8,506 nucleotides of DNA from JAGLSB01 sp023135955 (lineage in GTDB: Bacteria > Bacteroidota > Bacteroidia > Bacteroidales > GCA-2748055), in NCBI GenBank assembly GCA_030673645.1, contig DAOVIO010000166.1:1-8506 (forward strand). The letters are read 5' to 3'. Both the position numbers and the translations under genes were made by a program. Shown here piece by piece: positions 1 through 6,247 of the stretch. The notes under the pieces are model-generated. The model had not been told where the DNA came from. It ran no database searches and was given only the letters and a program-made list of their open reading frames with translations. How positions within the stretch are numbered: the stretch's first letter is position 1; each line of letters begins with the position of its first letter.

Positions 1-176
1 ACTGGGCGCAGAAAGCAAATATTCTCAATCCTTATGCCTATTTTATGAAAGTAATTAGAATGATTTTACTGAAAGGCTCGGGCTTTAAAGACATTCAGTA
101 TGAGATAATAGCAATGTCTATTTATTCGATTGGAATTCTGAGTCTGGCTTCATGGCGGTATAAGAAGGTTAGTTAG
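1..176 (+). CDS. ABC-2 type transporter permease, C-terminal fragment
   Basis: The reading frame is open from the window edge (first full codon at position 3) to a TAG at 174-176, giving 57 residues. The visible part reads ANILNPYAYFMKVIRMILLKG, then SGFKDIQYE, a hydrophobic segment (IIAMSIYSIGILSLASW), and a short basic tail ending YKKVS. The pattern 'NP-x-Y-F-M-x-V-I-R-x-I-x-L-K-G-x-G' followed by one last membrane helix and a basic tail is characteristic of the C-terminus of ABC-2 family permeases of the YhhJ/YbhR/DrrB type. These are inner-membrane subunits of ABC exporters that usually pair with an ATPase and an HlyD-like adaptor. The rest of the gene and any partners lie upstream, outside the window. 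The exported substrate cannot be told from this piece. The family call rests on this short tail only. Confidence 0.75.
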   Translation, partial: WAQKANILNPYAYFMKVIRMILLKGSGFKDIQYEIIAMSIYSIGILSLASWRYKKVS

Positions 177-190
177 GGTGGTGGTGTGCT

Positions 191-208
191 TCCCGATAGC
201 TATCGGGA
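191..208. repeat. 18-bp perfect palindrome flanked by GTGCT direct repeats
   Basis: The sequence TCCCGATAGCTATCGGGA is identical to its own reverse complement over all 18 bases. GTGCT occurs immediately on the left (186-190) and immediately on the right (209-213). It lies 14 bases after the stop codon of the permease fragment. As RNA it could fold only with a tight loop, for example an 8-bp stem around a few central bases. No T-run follows on either side, so a classical intrinsic terminator is not well supported. GC-rich CCCGATAG/CTATCGGG palindromes are, to my recollection, recurrent between genes in many Bacteroidota genomes. The flanking 5-bp repeat could be a target-site duplication, or chance in this GTG-rich stretch. 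Confidence 0.7.
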
Positions 209-237
209 GTGCTGATATGCTGGTGGTCTAGTGGAAA

Positions 238-276
238 AACCGGCAACAGGAACCAGTAACCAGAACCAGCAACAAC
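238..276. repeat. Three-copy 13-bp tandem repeat (AACCAGYAAC type)
   Basis: Three adjacent 13-base units can be aligned without gaps: AACCGGCAACAGG (238-250), AACCAGTAACCAG (251-263) and AACCAGCAACAAC (264-276). The shared core is AACC-R-G-Y-AAC. Each unit is itself nearly a doubled AACCAG/AACNNG half-unit, so the array may have grown by slippage. The strand is strongly asymmetric: it is rich in A and C, with only three T or so in 39 bases, in contrast to the AT-rich DNA that follows. No reading frame or RNA structure is evident. Such AACCAG/AGCAAC arrays may belong to the dispersed intergenic repeats of Bacteroidota, but only a genome-wide search would show that. Confidence 0.6.
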
Positions 277-320
277 CCCAACATTGTTATCTAAAAAAGT
301 AAATCCCAAAAATAAAAGCT

Positions 321-354
321 TATCTTTGACAAAAATCTGGTAGGACTAGATCTT
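321..354 (+). promoter_or_regulatory. Probable Bacteroidota-type promoter for the cold-shock gene
   Basis: Two readings are possible. First, TATCTTTG at 321-328 matches the Bacteroidota -7 consensus TAnnTTTG exactly, but no TTTG lies at the right distance upstream. Second, the TTTG at 325-328 can act as the -33 element, followed after 18 bases by TAGATCTT at 347-354, an imperfect -7 box. The second reading would give a leader of roughly 60 bases before the ATG at 424; the first would give about 90. An untranslated leader of that size is normal for cold-shock genes. No start site has been mapped, and the two readings cannot be separated by eye. Confidence 0.35.
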
Positions 355-423
355 TTATTATGAAATAAGTATTAATCATAATTATATAATATTCACTTAA
401 TCAATAAAGTAAAAAATTAATTT

Positions 424-879
424 ATGGGTAGATCTCAGGAAACATTCAACAAAAAGGAAGTTAGAAACAAAAAAGAAAAAAAGAGAAAAGAAAAAGAAAA
501 AAAAAGACTTGCTAGAAAAGAAGGTGAAAAGGGGGGAAGTAGCCTCGATGATATGATTGCATATGTAGATGAAAATGGAAGATTATCTTCCACTCCTCCA
601 GATCCCGATAAAAAGAAGGAATTCAAAATTGAAGATATCGAATTTAGCGTGCCTAAAAGCGAAACTTTAGATAAAATGGATCCTATAAGAAAGGGAGTCG
701 TTAGTTTTTTTAATGATTCTAAAGGTTTTGGATTTATAAAAGATTCAGAAACACAAGAAAGTGTTTTTGTCCACATAAACAATGTTCTTGAAGATATAAA
801 AGAAAATAACCTGGTTAGCTTTGAAGTAGAAATGGGACCTAAAGGGCCTACAGCTGTACAAGTTAAGGTAGTACGATAA
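424..879 (+). CDS. Cold-shock-domain protein with lysine-rich N-terminal extension
   Basis: This is a 151-residue probable RNA- or single-stranded-DNA-binding protein of the CspA family, cytoplasmic, with no signal peptide or membrane segment. The cold-shock domain occupies residues 88-151. It carries RNP1 as KGFGFI (100-105) and RNP2 as VFVHI (114-118), with the aromatic residues that stack on bases in this fold. Ahead of it is an extension absent from classical 65-70-residue Csp proteins. Residues 10-36 are almost only Lys, Arg and Glu and are probably a charged helix or disordered nucleic-acid-contacting arm. They are followed by the linker SLDDMIAYVDENG (40-52) and TPPDPDKKK (57-65). From memory, this longer layout with the DDMIAYVDENG linker is common in Bacteroidota. 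The ATG at 424 follows an AT-rich leader without Shine-Dalgarno, normal for the phylum. The lysine region includes a run of nine A (497-505). The role is inferred to be RNA chaperoning or stress adaptation. Confidence 0.92.
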   Translation: MGRSQETFNKKEVRNKKEKKRKEKEKKRLARKEGEKGGSSLDDMIAYVDENGRLSSTPPDPDKKKEFKIEDIEFSVPKSETLDKMDPIRKGVVSFFNDSKGFGFIKDSETQESVFVHINNVLEDIKENNLVSFEVEMGPKGPTAVQVKVVR

Positions 880-896
880 GGTATTTTTTTAATTAT

Positions 897-948
897 ATGG
901 TGAATTTTATTTTTTTGTAATCAATAATATTAGCATTCACCATTTTTT
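897..948 (+). terminator. Candidate intrinsic terminator after the cold-shock gene
   Basis: A 9-bp inverted repeat pairs ATGGTGAAT (897-905) with ATTCACCAT (935-943), and the right arm runs straight into six T (943-948). It begins 18 bases after the cold-shock stop codon, where a terminator would be expected. The 29-base AT-rich loop is unusually large and the stem has only three G-C pairs, so it is weaker than a typical terminator. It could also be an operator or mRNA-stability hairpin. Confidence 0.45.
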
Positions 949-1025
949 ATTTAAGACTTGTTTTCTTCTACAAATTAGAGATTTATTTCCCCTGGATATT
1001 AATTATTGTTTTGTAATAGATTTCC

Positions 1026-2264
1026 TTGAGCAGATTTACCAAAATATTAATCTTACTATTTTTTATATCTTCTTGTTCTAAATCCGGAACTAAAGAAAAG
1101 AATTCGCCTACGGAGAAAGTTGAAGAAATGCCAATAAGTGCTTCAATGGAGAGGTATAAATCCTATTGGCAGAATAAGGAATCGAAAGAAAATGAATTCT
1201 ATACCAGTTTTGAATATTTTTCGATTCCCGGACTTGGCTATGAAGAAGGGATTTCAAGAAGAGACCCAAGCAGTATTATTTATGTAAACGATAAGTATTA
1301 CGTTTATTATACGCGAAGTCCAAAAACACCAGCACCAGTGGGTTATGCACGTGCTACAGATAAATTGCCTGCCACTACCTGGGATTTATGTGATATTTTT
1401 TACGCTACTTCTTCGGATGGTATACAGTGGGAGGAGCAAGGTATTTCAGTAGCGCGTGGACCGGAAGGTGAATTTGATGACGGCAGTGTTTTTACTCCTG
1501 ATATAATGGTATATGAAGGTAAGTATTATCTCTATTATCAGGCTGTAAAATTTCCTTATAAGCAGCGAACAAAAAATGTTATTGGAATGTCCTGGGCTGA
1601 ATCTCCTGATGGCCCCTGGAATAGATATTCTAAGCCGGTACTTGAGACTGGAGAGGCAGGGGAGTGGCTGGGTGAGGAAGACAATAGAAGCATGATTAAA
1701 TCATATGGAGCTTTCGATAGCCATAAAGTTCATGATCCTAATTTAATAATTCGAGGAGGAAAAATATGGATGTATTATAAAGCACATCCTATGGGAGTTG
1801 GAAGCAAATTAAAGAAACCTTATCCTGATTTTTCGATGGGACTGGCAATAGCTAAGAAACCAGAAGGACCCTTTGATAAGCACCCTTTAAACCCGGTTTC
1901 AGCAAGTGGACATGAAGCACTGGTGTGGCCCTACAAGGAAGGTGTAGCCACTCTTATCACAGCAAATGGCCCCGAAAAAAATACAGTTCAATGGGCTGAA
2001 GATGGAGTAAATTTTGAAGTGAAATCTCATATTGTATTACCACCAGATGCGGCTGGTTTATTTTGTTCGGATAAATATCTTGATAATGGTATGGGTAAGG
2101 GATTCACATGGGGACTTTCTCATATTTCCCAGAAACCTGAACGACCATGGGCGTACATAATTGGCTTCAGATGTGATTTAAGCAGCGAAACGGATAATAA
2201 AAAGTATAAAAGGGAGAATATCAGGTTTGATGAATATTCAAGACTAAACTCAACTAAAAGGTAA
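1026..2264 (+). CDS. GH117-family glycosidase lipoprotein (neoagaro-oligosaccharide hydrolase-like)
   Basis: This 412-residue protein matches family GH117, five-bladed beta-propeller exo-enzymes that release 3,6-anhydro-L-galactose from the non-reducing end of neoagaro-oligosaccharides (alpha-1,3 bond). Family signatures are RRDP (78-81), LPATTWDLCDIFYATSSDG (114-132), GEWLGEEDNR (212-221), FDSHKVHDP (230-238), SGHE (294-297) and GPEKNTVQWAEDGVNFE (315-331). By spacing, Asp80, Asp237 and Glu297 match the family's acidic triad, and His296 matches the unusual histidine general acid; all are present. An N-terminal SASMER (38-43) sits where relatives carry the dimerisation motif SxAxxR, with Ser replacing Ala. 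The start is TTG at 1026: a stop lies in frame at 1017-1019, and the first internal Met (residue 35) would remove the signal peptide. Residues 1-17 form a lipoprotein signal ending ISSC, with Cys17 as lipid site; the following SKSGTK is not acidic. The gene sits alone on its strand near a SusC/D operon. Family is confident; exact substrate is not. Confidence 0.9.
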   Translation: MSRFTKILILLFFISSCSKSGTKEKNSPTEKVEEMPISASMERYKSYWQNKESKENEFYTSFEYFSIPGLGYEEGISRRDPSSIIYVNDKYYVYYTRSPKTPAPVGYARATDKLPATTWDLCDIFYATSSDGIQWEEQGISVARGPEGEFDDGSVFTPDIMVYEGKYYLYYQAVKFPYKQRTKNVIGMSWAESPDGPWNRYSKPVLETGEAGEWLGEEDNRSMIKSYGAFDSHKVHDPNLIIRGGKIWMYYKAHPMGVGSKLKKPYPDFSMGLAIAKKPEGPFDKHPLNPVSASGHEALVWPYKEGVATLITANGPEKNTVQWAEDGVNFEVKSHIVLPPDAAGLFCSDKYLDNGMGKGFTWGLSHISQKPERPWAYIIGFRCDLSSETDNKKYKRENIRFDEYSRLNSTKR

Positions 2265-2309
2265 TGCTGCGGTAAGAAAGTTTGTTGATTGTTTTAAGAT
2301 TCATGTAAG

Positions 2310-3146
2310 CTATTTCACTAATCTAATTCCGGAGTCTTCAATCGATATTTTCTTTTGTTTGTAAAGAGTGCCTATCGATTTCTTAAAGGCTTTTTTACTA
2401 ATTCCAAATTGCAAATAAATTTCTTCTGGCGAACTTTTATCTGTCACTTTTAAATAGCCCTCATTATTTAATAATGCTGCATAAATTAGCTCAGCATTAC
2501 TGTCGTTAACTTTTTCGAAGCCAATGGCTTGAATTGAGATATCAAGTTTATTGTCTTCACGTATTAACTTAACAAATCCTTTCAACTTATCACCAATATT
2601 GATTTCCCTGAATATTTCGTTTTCGAATATTAAACCTTTATGTTTATTGTTTACGATTACTGAAAAACCCAAATCAGTTTTTTGCATTATCATCAATTCA
2701 ATTTCTTCACCTTCCACAACAGTTAAATCTACATTTTGCAAATAATTATCTAATCTATTGCTGGCAAATAGTCTGTCTGATTCAATATCTATATCAAGAT
2801 AAACTATATACCACCTTCCTTCCTCCATTTTTTGTCTCTGCTCGCTAAATGGTACCATAAGTTCCTTTTCCAATCCCCAATCCATAAAAGCTCCAACATT
2901 CTCAACTGATGATACTTTTAAAAATGCAAATTCATCCAGGTGAATCTTAGGGATAATATTAGTGGCTATTTTTCGTTCGTCATAATCGAGATATACAAAA
3001 ACTCTAATTTTATCATCCAGATTATATTCTTCAGGACAATATTTATTAGGCAGAAGCACGTCCTCACCGCTATCATCGCCTAAATATAAGCCAACACTGG
3101 TGTGTCTGAGTATTGTCAAATCATTGTATTTCCCTATCTCTATCAT
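2310..3146 (-). CDS. cvfB: CvfB-type S1-domain RNA-binding protein
   Basis: This 278-residue cytoplasmic protein resembles the CvfB/YitL family: three S1-like OB folds followed by a small winged-helix domain. Approximate domains are residues 1-64 (VGLYLGDDSGEDVLLPNKY near the start), 68-131 (VSSVENVGAFMDWGLEKEL, then MVPF), 145-207 (KTDLGFSVIVNNKHKGLIF), and a C-terminal winged helix at 215-277 (TDKSSPEEIYLQFGISKKA, then FKKSIG). The length matches the family, commonly 280-300 residues. In Staphylococcus aureus, CvfB binds RNA and affects virulence gene expression; in Bacteroidota its role is little known, so post-transcriptional regulation is only an inference. The ATG at 3146 is the natural start, placing the first OB fold at the N-terminus. 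The gene converges on the GH117 gene with 45 bases between stops and is shielded from the upstream operon by the terminator at 3234-3271. It is probably a monocistronic housekeeping gene. Confidence 0.88.
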   Translation of the reverse strand: MIEIGKYNDLTILRHTSVGLYLGDDSGEDVLLPNKYCPEEYNLDDKIRVFVYLDYDERKIATNIIPKIHLDEFAFLKVSSVENVGAFMDWGLEKELMVPFSEQRQKMEEGRWYIVYLDIDIESDRLFASNRLDNYLQNVDLTVVEGEEIELMIMQKTDLGFSVIVNNKHKGLIFENEIFREINIGDKLKGFVKLIREDNKLDISIQAIGFEKVNDSNAELIYAALLNNEGYLKVTDKSSPEEIYLQFGISKKAFKKSIGTLYKQKKISIEDSGIRLVK

Positions 3147-3233
3147 TTTTGGATAATTTTCTGGCGCAAGATACCAACTATAAAGAATATTTCTCTGATT
3201 AAAAATGAAAAACCAGTATTATTGAAATCATAT

Positions 3234-3271
3234 AAAAAAAGAGGCTGTTGAATCTTATATTCAACAGCCTC
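3234..3271 (-). terminator. Strong intrinsic terminator of the SusC/SusD/IPT operon
   Basis: A perfect 13-bp inverted repeat, GAGGCTGTTGAAT (3241-3253) against ATTCAACAGCCTC (3259-3271), encloses a 5-base loop. On the minus strand the hairpin is followed directly by seven T (3240-3234 read in reverse). On the plus strand only AATTT follows, so it is oriented for minus-strand transcripts. It lies 164 bases beyond the stop codon of the IPT/TIG gene and 88 bases upstream of the cvfB start. It should therefore end the PUL operon transcript and separate it from cvfB. Confidence 0.85.
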
Positions 3272-3435
3272 AATTTACTAACTAAGATAAACCTAAAAAG
3301 AAACTTATTTATATTATATAATATAAGGATTTTTATACCGTCTCAGATACAAGGATTTAAAATATGGTACCAGAGATTTTTGTAACTATGGCACCGCACC
3401 ATTCCCTTCTAAGGAGTATAGTCAAAAATTAATCC
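3272..3435 (-). other. Non-coding 3' region of the PUL operon
   Basis: These 164 bases lie between the IPT/TIG stop codon and the operon terminator, so they should form a transcribed 3' untranslated tail. They contain an AT-only 18-bp perfect palindrome at 3309-3326 and two near-identical nonamers, TATGGTACC (from 3362) and TATGGCACC (from about 3387). I find no supported reading frame on either strand. The tail could be a plain 3' UTR or host a small RNA; nothing in the sequence decides between these. Confidence 0.4.
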
Positions 3436-4665
3436 TTAATCATATATAATTGTTAATGTAGGGGCGTCGCTTCCAGGACCAGCTTCAGCTTCTCTTCCAT
3501 CAGCAGAAGGGTCTATGGCGTCACTGGCACTGGGGCCAGTAGGCTCAAGAATAAAAGCCATACTATTTCCATCGGCCCAGTCGCCTCCATCTATAATTTC
3601 TTGTATAATGCTGGCTAAATCGATGGTTGTTTGAGCAGCACCAGCATCTCCAGCTTTAAGCCATTCAGGAACATCCCATACTGCACTTACAGTAGTTCTT
3701 GGCCTGGATGTTATATCATTGAGAATATCAACTGAACCATCCGGAAGCGCAACATCTTTATCAGTATAAGATACTGGATTTCCAACCATCTCTCCAAAAA
3801 TAGTTAGCTGGACCGGAGCTGCTCCCGGTTTATCGCAGGTAAACTGGATACTGGCGGCGAGAATTACGGAACCTGCCGGAATGGTTATATCATTAAACTT
3901 AATACCAATAGTTTGTGCTCCCTGCGCTACATCGTCTTGTGTCCATTCATCCCATCTTCCCAGCTCCAGGTCAGAGCTTTCGTTGGCCATACGTCCATTT
4001 TCTCCCTCTTCTGCATCATCAGCCTCATCATCAATCTGACGAATCACACTTGATGATAAAGTAACTGTAAACAAAACACCATTCGATGCAGCATCTCTTT
4101 TGACAACAACGTCACCAGTTGCTGCTCCTGCGGGAACAGTAACAGTAATAGAGGTTTCAGTTGCTGCAGTTACGATGGCTCCAACACCGCCAAAGGTTAC
4201 AAAATTATCGCCTGGTGTTGTGCTGAAATCTGTACCTGTAATGGTTACTGTTGTTCCCACTTTTCCAATATCAGGTTCAACAGTTGTAATTGCCGGGATT
4301 ATTGGCACGCCCACAGTAAAAGGAAAACCTGCTGATGTGAGATCATTTGTTGTTACCGTAACATCACCTGTTTCTGCACCTACAGGTACAATTACAGTTA
4401 AGGCCACGGTTGAAGTTTCAATGATTTCTGCAGTTATGCCATTAAAGCTTACCACATTCCCTATCAGGGCTGAGCTAAAGTTTGCTCCGTAAATAGTAAC
4501 CTCCTGGCTTACAAAAGCAGTGTCAGATTCTATGGAGGTAATTTCAGGAGCCTGTATTCCCGGATTGTAGACCTCTTCTTCGCACGACCATACTAATCCG
4601 AGGACCACTATAAGGCTTGCAACTAGTAAGATCGATTTATTTTTAATCTTTAATAGATTCTTCAT
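3436..4665 (-). CDS. IPT/TIG-domain surface lipoprotein, probable glycan-binding protein at the SusE position
   Basis: From the preferred ATG at 4665 the protein has 409 residues. It begins with a lipoprotein signal (MKNLLKIKNKS, hydrophobic core, Cys28 in VWSC), followed by CEEE, an acidic stretch of the type that sends lipoproteins to the cell surface in this phylum. Two tandem IPT/TIG immunoglobulin-like domains follow, at about 39-118 and 123-202 (repeated pattern P-x-I-T-x-(I/V)-(E)...V-T-(I)-x-G-(A/T)-(N/D)-F-S...V-P-x-G-A-x-T-G-D-V). The C-terminal domain (about 206-409) has SSDLELG (230-236), QTIGIKF (251-257), SRPRTT (320-325), IIQEIID (353-359), GNSMAF (366-371) and APTLTIIY (401-408). 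This looks like the jelly-roll, DNRLRE/CBM96-like modules at the ends of secreted marine proteins. Acidic clusters at 212-222 and around 380-395 could bind calcium. An earlier in-frame ATG at 4701 adds 12 residues and spoils the signal peptide. The gene follows susD by 57 bases. Glycan binding is inferred from position and architecture. Confidence 0.85.
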   Translation of the reverse strand: MKNLLKIKNKSILLVASLIVVLGLVWSCEEEVYNPGIQAPEITSIESDTAFVSQEVTIYGANFSSALIGNVVSFNGITAEIIETSTVALTVIVPVGAETGDVTVTTNDLTSAGFPFTVGVPIIPAITTVEPDIGKVGTTVTITGTDFSTTPGDNFVTFGGVGAIVTAATETSITVTVPAGAATGDVVVKRDAASNGVLFTVTLSSSVIRQIDDEADDAEEGENGRMANESSDLELGRWDEWTQDDVAQGAQTIGIKFNDITIPAGSVILAASIQFTCDKPGAAPVQLTIFGEMVGNPVSYTDKDVALPDGSVDILNDITSRPRTTVSAVWDVPEWLKAGDAGAAQTTIDLASIIQEIIDGGDWADGNSMAFILEPTGPSASDAIDPSADGREAEAGPGSDAPTLTIIYD

Positions 4666-4722
4666 AATTTCATAATTTTTATAAATCCTATAATTGAACA
4701 TTAATATAGTTAGTATTAACCA

Positions 4723-6222
4723 TTAGTTGGCTCCTATATAACCATCATTTTGCACCATTGGGTTAATATTAAGTTCGCTTTTTGGTATTGGAAAAATAAT
4801 TCTAAAATCATCCCATTTAATTGTCAGAGGTGTAGTAATGTCAAAAATTCTGGTAGAATTCGACCGTACAATATCCCTTTTATTTCTTACCAGGTCGAAG
4901 AAACGATGACCTTCAGCAACCAGTTCTTTTCTTCTTTCTTTCAGGATTCTGTCAAGAGTGACATCTGCGTTGGCACTTACAGAGGCTGATGGATTTGCTC
5001 GTTCTACAATAGCATTAAGATATTTTTTAGCATTTGCTACCTCACCTTCCTTAACAGCTGCCTCTGCAGCAATAAGACAAACTTCAGAAAGACGGAATAC
5101 CGGAACATTACAATCATAAGGAACTGTAGCCAATGGGCTTCCTGTTTCCTGATTAGCCACAATAATTGCCTTTGTGTTACCATTTCCGGGATACTTCAAC
5201 ACCCTGCCCCATGTAGTTGGATCTACAGGATCACTAACCTGGTCGACATAGAGAATCTCATTTCGAATATCTCCCGGATCAGATCTGATTAAATCAATCA
5301 GATCCTGGGTAGCAATAAACTGACCAAATCCACCTGGATCGGAAAGACCGGCTACACTACTACCTCCTCCATAATCGGATGCGTTATTCAGTACCGAGAA
5401 TATTGCTTCTGAAGATCCGCCGGAATTTGACCATGAATCAACATAAGCATCTCTGCTCATTAATGTGTAAGGACCATTTTCGTATACATCAACTGCAGTA
5501 GTATATGCCTTCACATTTTCCTCCTGATATAAGTAAACCCTGGCCAGTAGTGTTTTAGCAGCCCAGGCATTAATTTTGCCCAGTCTTATGTCTGTAGAAA
5601 GTAAAGGAATTGCTTCATCCAAATCTTTAATCACCTGTGCATATACTTCAGCTACCGTATTCCTTGGTTCTTTCGCATAGGGATTCAATACAGTTGTAAC
5701 AACGGGGACTCCTGGTGAAGTTCCCTTATCATGTGAATATTGCCTGCCAAACATCCTGCACAGGTCAAAATGTGCAAGAGCTCTAATGGCTAAGGCCTGA
5801 CCTTTAATGTCTAATGCCACAGCTTCTTCGGCCTCATTAATTGTCTCTATATTTTCAACAAATGAAAAAATAGAATTCACATGTCGTATCAGTGCAAAAG
5901 GAAGCGACCATGTACCATCATCAAACTCGGCCGATGCAGTATATCTATAAAGATATATACCATCTTTTCGTCCATACTCAGCCGTTTGCATATCATCAGC
6001 CCTGCAATCGTTCTCGGTGATCATATTGCAATTGTAATAATTGTTATCCTGAAAAAAATCATATGCTCCGTTCAATACCATCTGGGCATCGGCAATTGTA
6101 GTAATGTTATCGGGAGATTGGGAATTGCTTGGAAATTCATCAAGAAAATCCTCCGTACATGACTGGCCTGCGATCAATCCTGTGATCACAAACAGTTTAA
6201 CTATATATTTTATATTTCTCAT
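4723..6222 (-). CDS. SusD/RagB-family outer-membrane glycan-binding lipoprotein
   Basis: This 499-residue protein is a full-length SusD homologue, the surface lid that binds glycan and hands it to its SusC partner. The signal peptide ends at AGQSC with Cys22 as lipid site, followed by TEDFLDE, the usual acidic SusD start and a surface-export-like signal. The N-terminal SusD-like half (about 23-240) shows the helical TPR-like features ADAQMVLNGAYDFF (45-58), GQALAIRALAHFDLCRMFG (141-159) and INAWAAKTLLARVYLY (217-232). The C-terminal RagB/SusD half carries FRLSEVCLIAAEA (376-388), ILKERRKELVAEGHRFFDLVR (426-446) and IFPIPKSELNINP (476-488). The lipobox is slightly atypical, with Gly at -3 and Gln at -2. 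The start codon lies 25 bases after the susC stop, and the IPT/TIG gene follows, so the three form one operon. The bound glycan cannot be read from the sequence. Confidence 0.97.
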   Translation of the reverse strand: MRNIKYIVKLFVITGLIAGQSCTEDFLDEFPSNSQSPDNITTIADAQMVLNGAYDFFQDNNYYNCNMITENDCRADDMQTAEYGRKDGIYLYRYTASAEFDDGTWSLPFALIRHVNSIFSFVENIETINEAEEAVALDIKGQALAIRALAHFDLCRMFGRQYSHDKGTSPGVPVVTTVLNPYAKEPRNTVAEVYAQVIKDLDEAIPLLSTDIRLGKINAWAAKTLLARVYLYQEENVKAYTTAVDVYENGPYTLMSRDAYVDSWSNSGGSSEAIFSVLNNASDYGGGSSVAGLSDPGGFGQFIATQDLIDLIRSDPGDIRNEILYVDQVSDPVDPTTWGRVLKYPGNGNTKAIIVANQETGSPLATVPYDCNVPVFRLSEVCLIAAEAAVKEGEVANAKKYLNAIVERANPSASVSANADVTLDRILKERRKELVAEGHRFFDLVRNKRDIVRSNSTRIFDITTPLTIKWDDFRIIFPIPKSELNINPMVQNDGYIGAN

Positions 6223-6247
6223 TATATATATTTTTTAATGTTTTTAC

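Noticed and set aside
435..782. Open frame of 115 codons on the minus strand opposite the cold-shock gene
   Set aside because: It mirrors the A-rich lysine codons as Phe/Leu/Ser-rich sequence with no known domain; the sense strand clearly encodes a cold-shock domain.
1006..1013. TTGTTTTG as a -7 promoter box for the GH117 gene
   Set aside because: It has one mismatch to TAnnTTTG, no -33 partner at normal spacing, and would place transcription start only a few bases before the start codon.
2265..2309. Bidirectional terminator between the convergent GH117 and cvfB genes
   Set aside because: The 45-base gap contains no inverted repeat that I can find and no T-run, so no terminator can be supported.
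3309..3326. AT-only 18-bp palindrome as a regulatory operator
   Set aside because: In DNA this AT-rich, palindromes of A and T arise easily by chance, and it lies downstream of genes and not near a supported promoter.
4100..4492. Open frame of 130 codons on the plus strand, rich in Thr, Val and Pro
   Set aside because: It is the complement of the two IPT/TIG repeats, whose repetitive Thr/Val codons leave the opposite strand open.
4699..4701. Upstream ATG of the IPT/TIG lipoprotein as the start
   Set aside because: It adds 12 residues with mixed charge and Tyr before a complete lipoprotein signal peptide beginning at 4665; possible but less likely.
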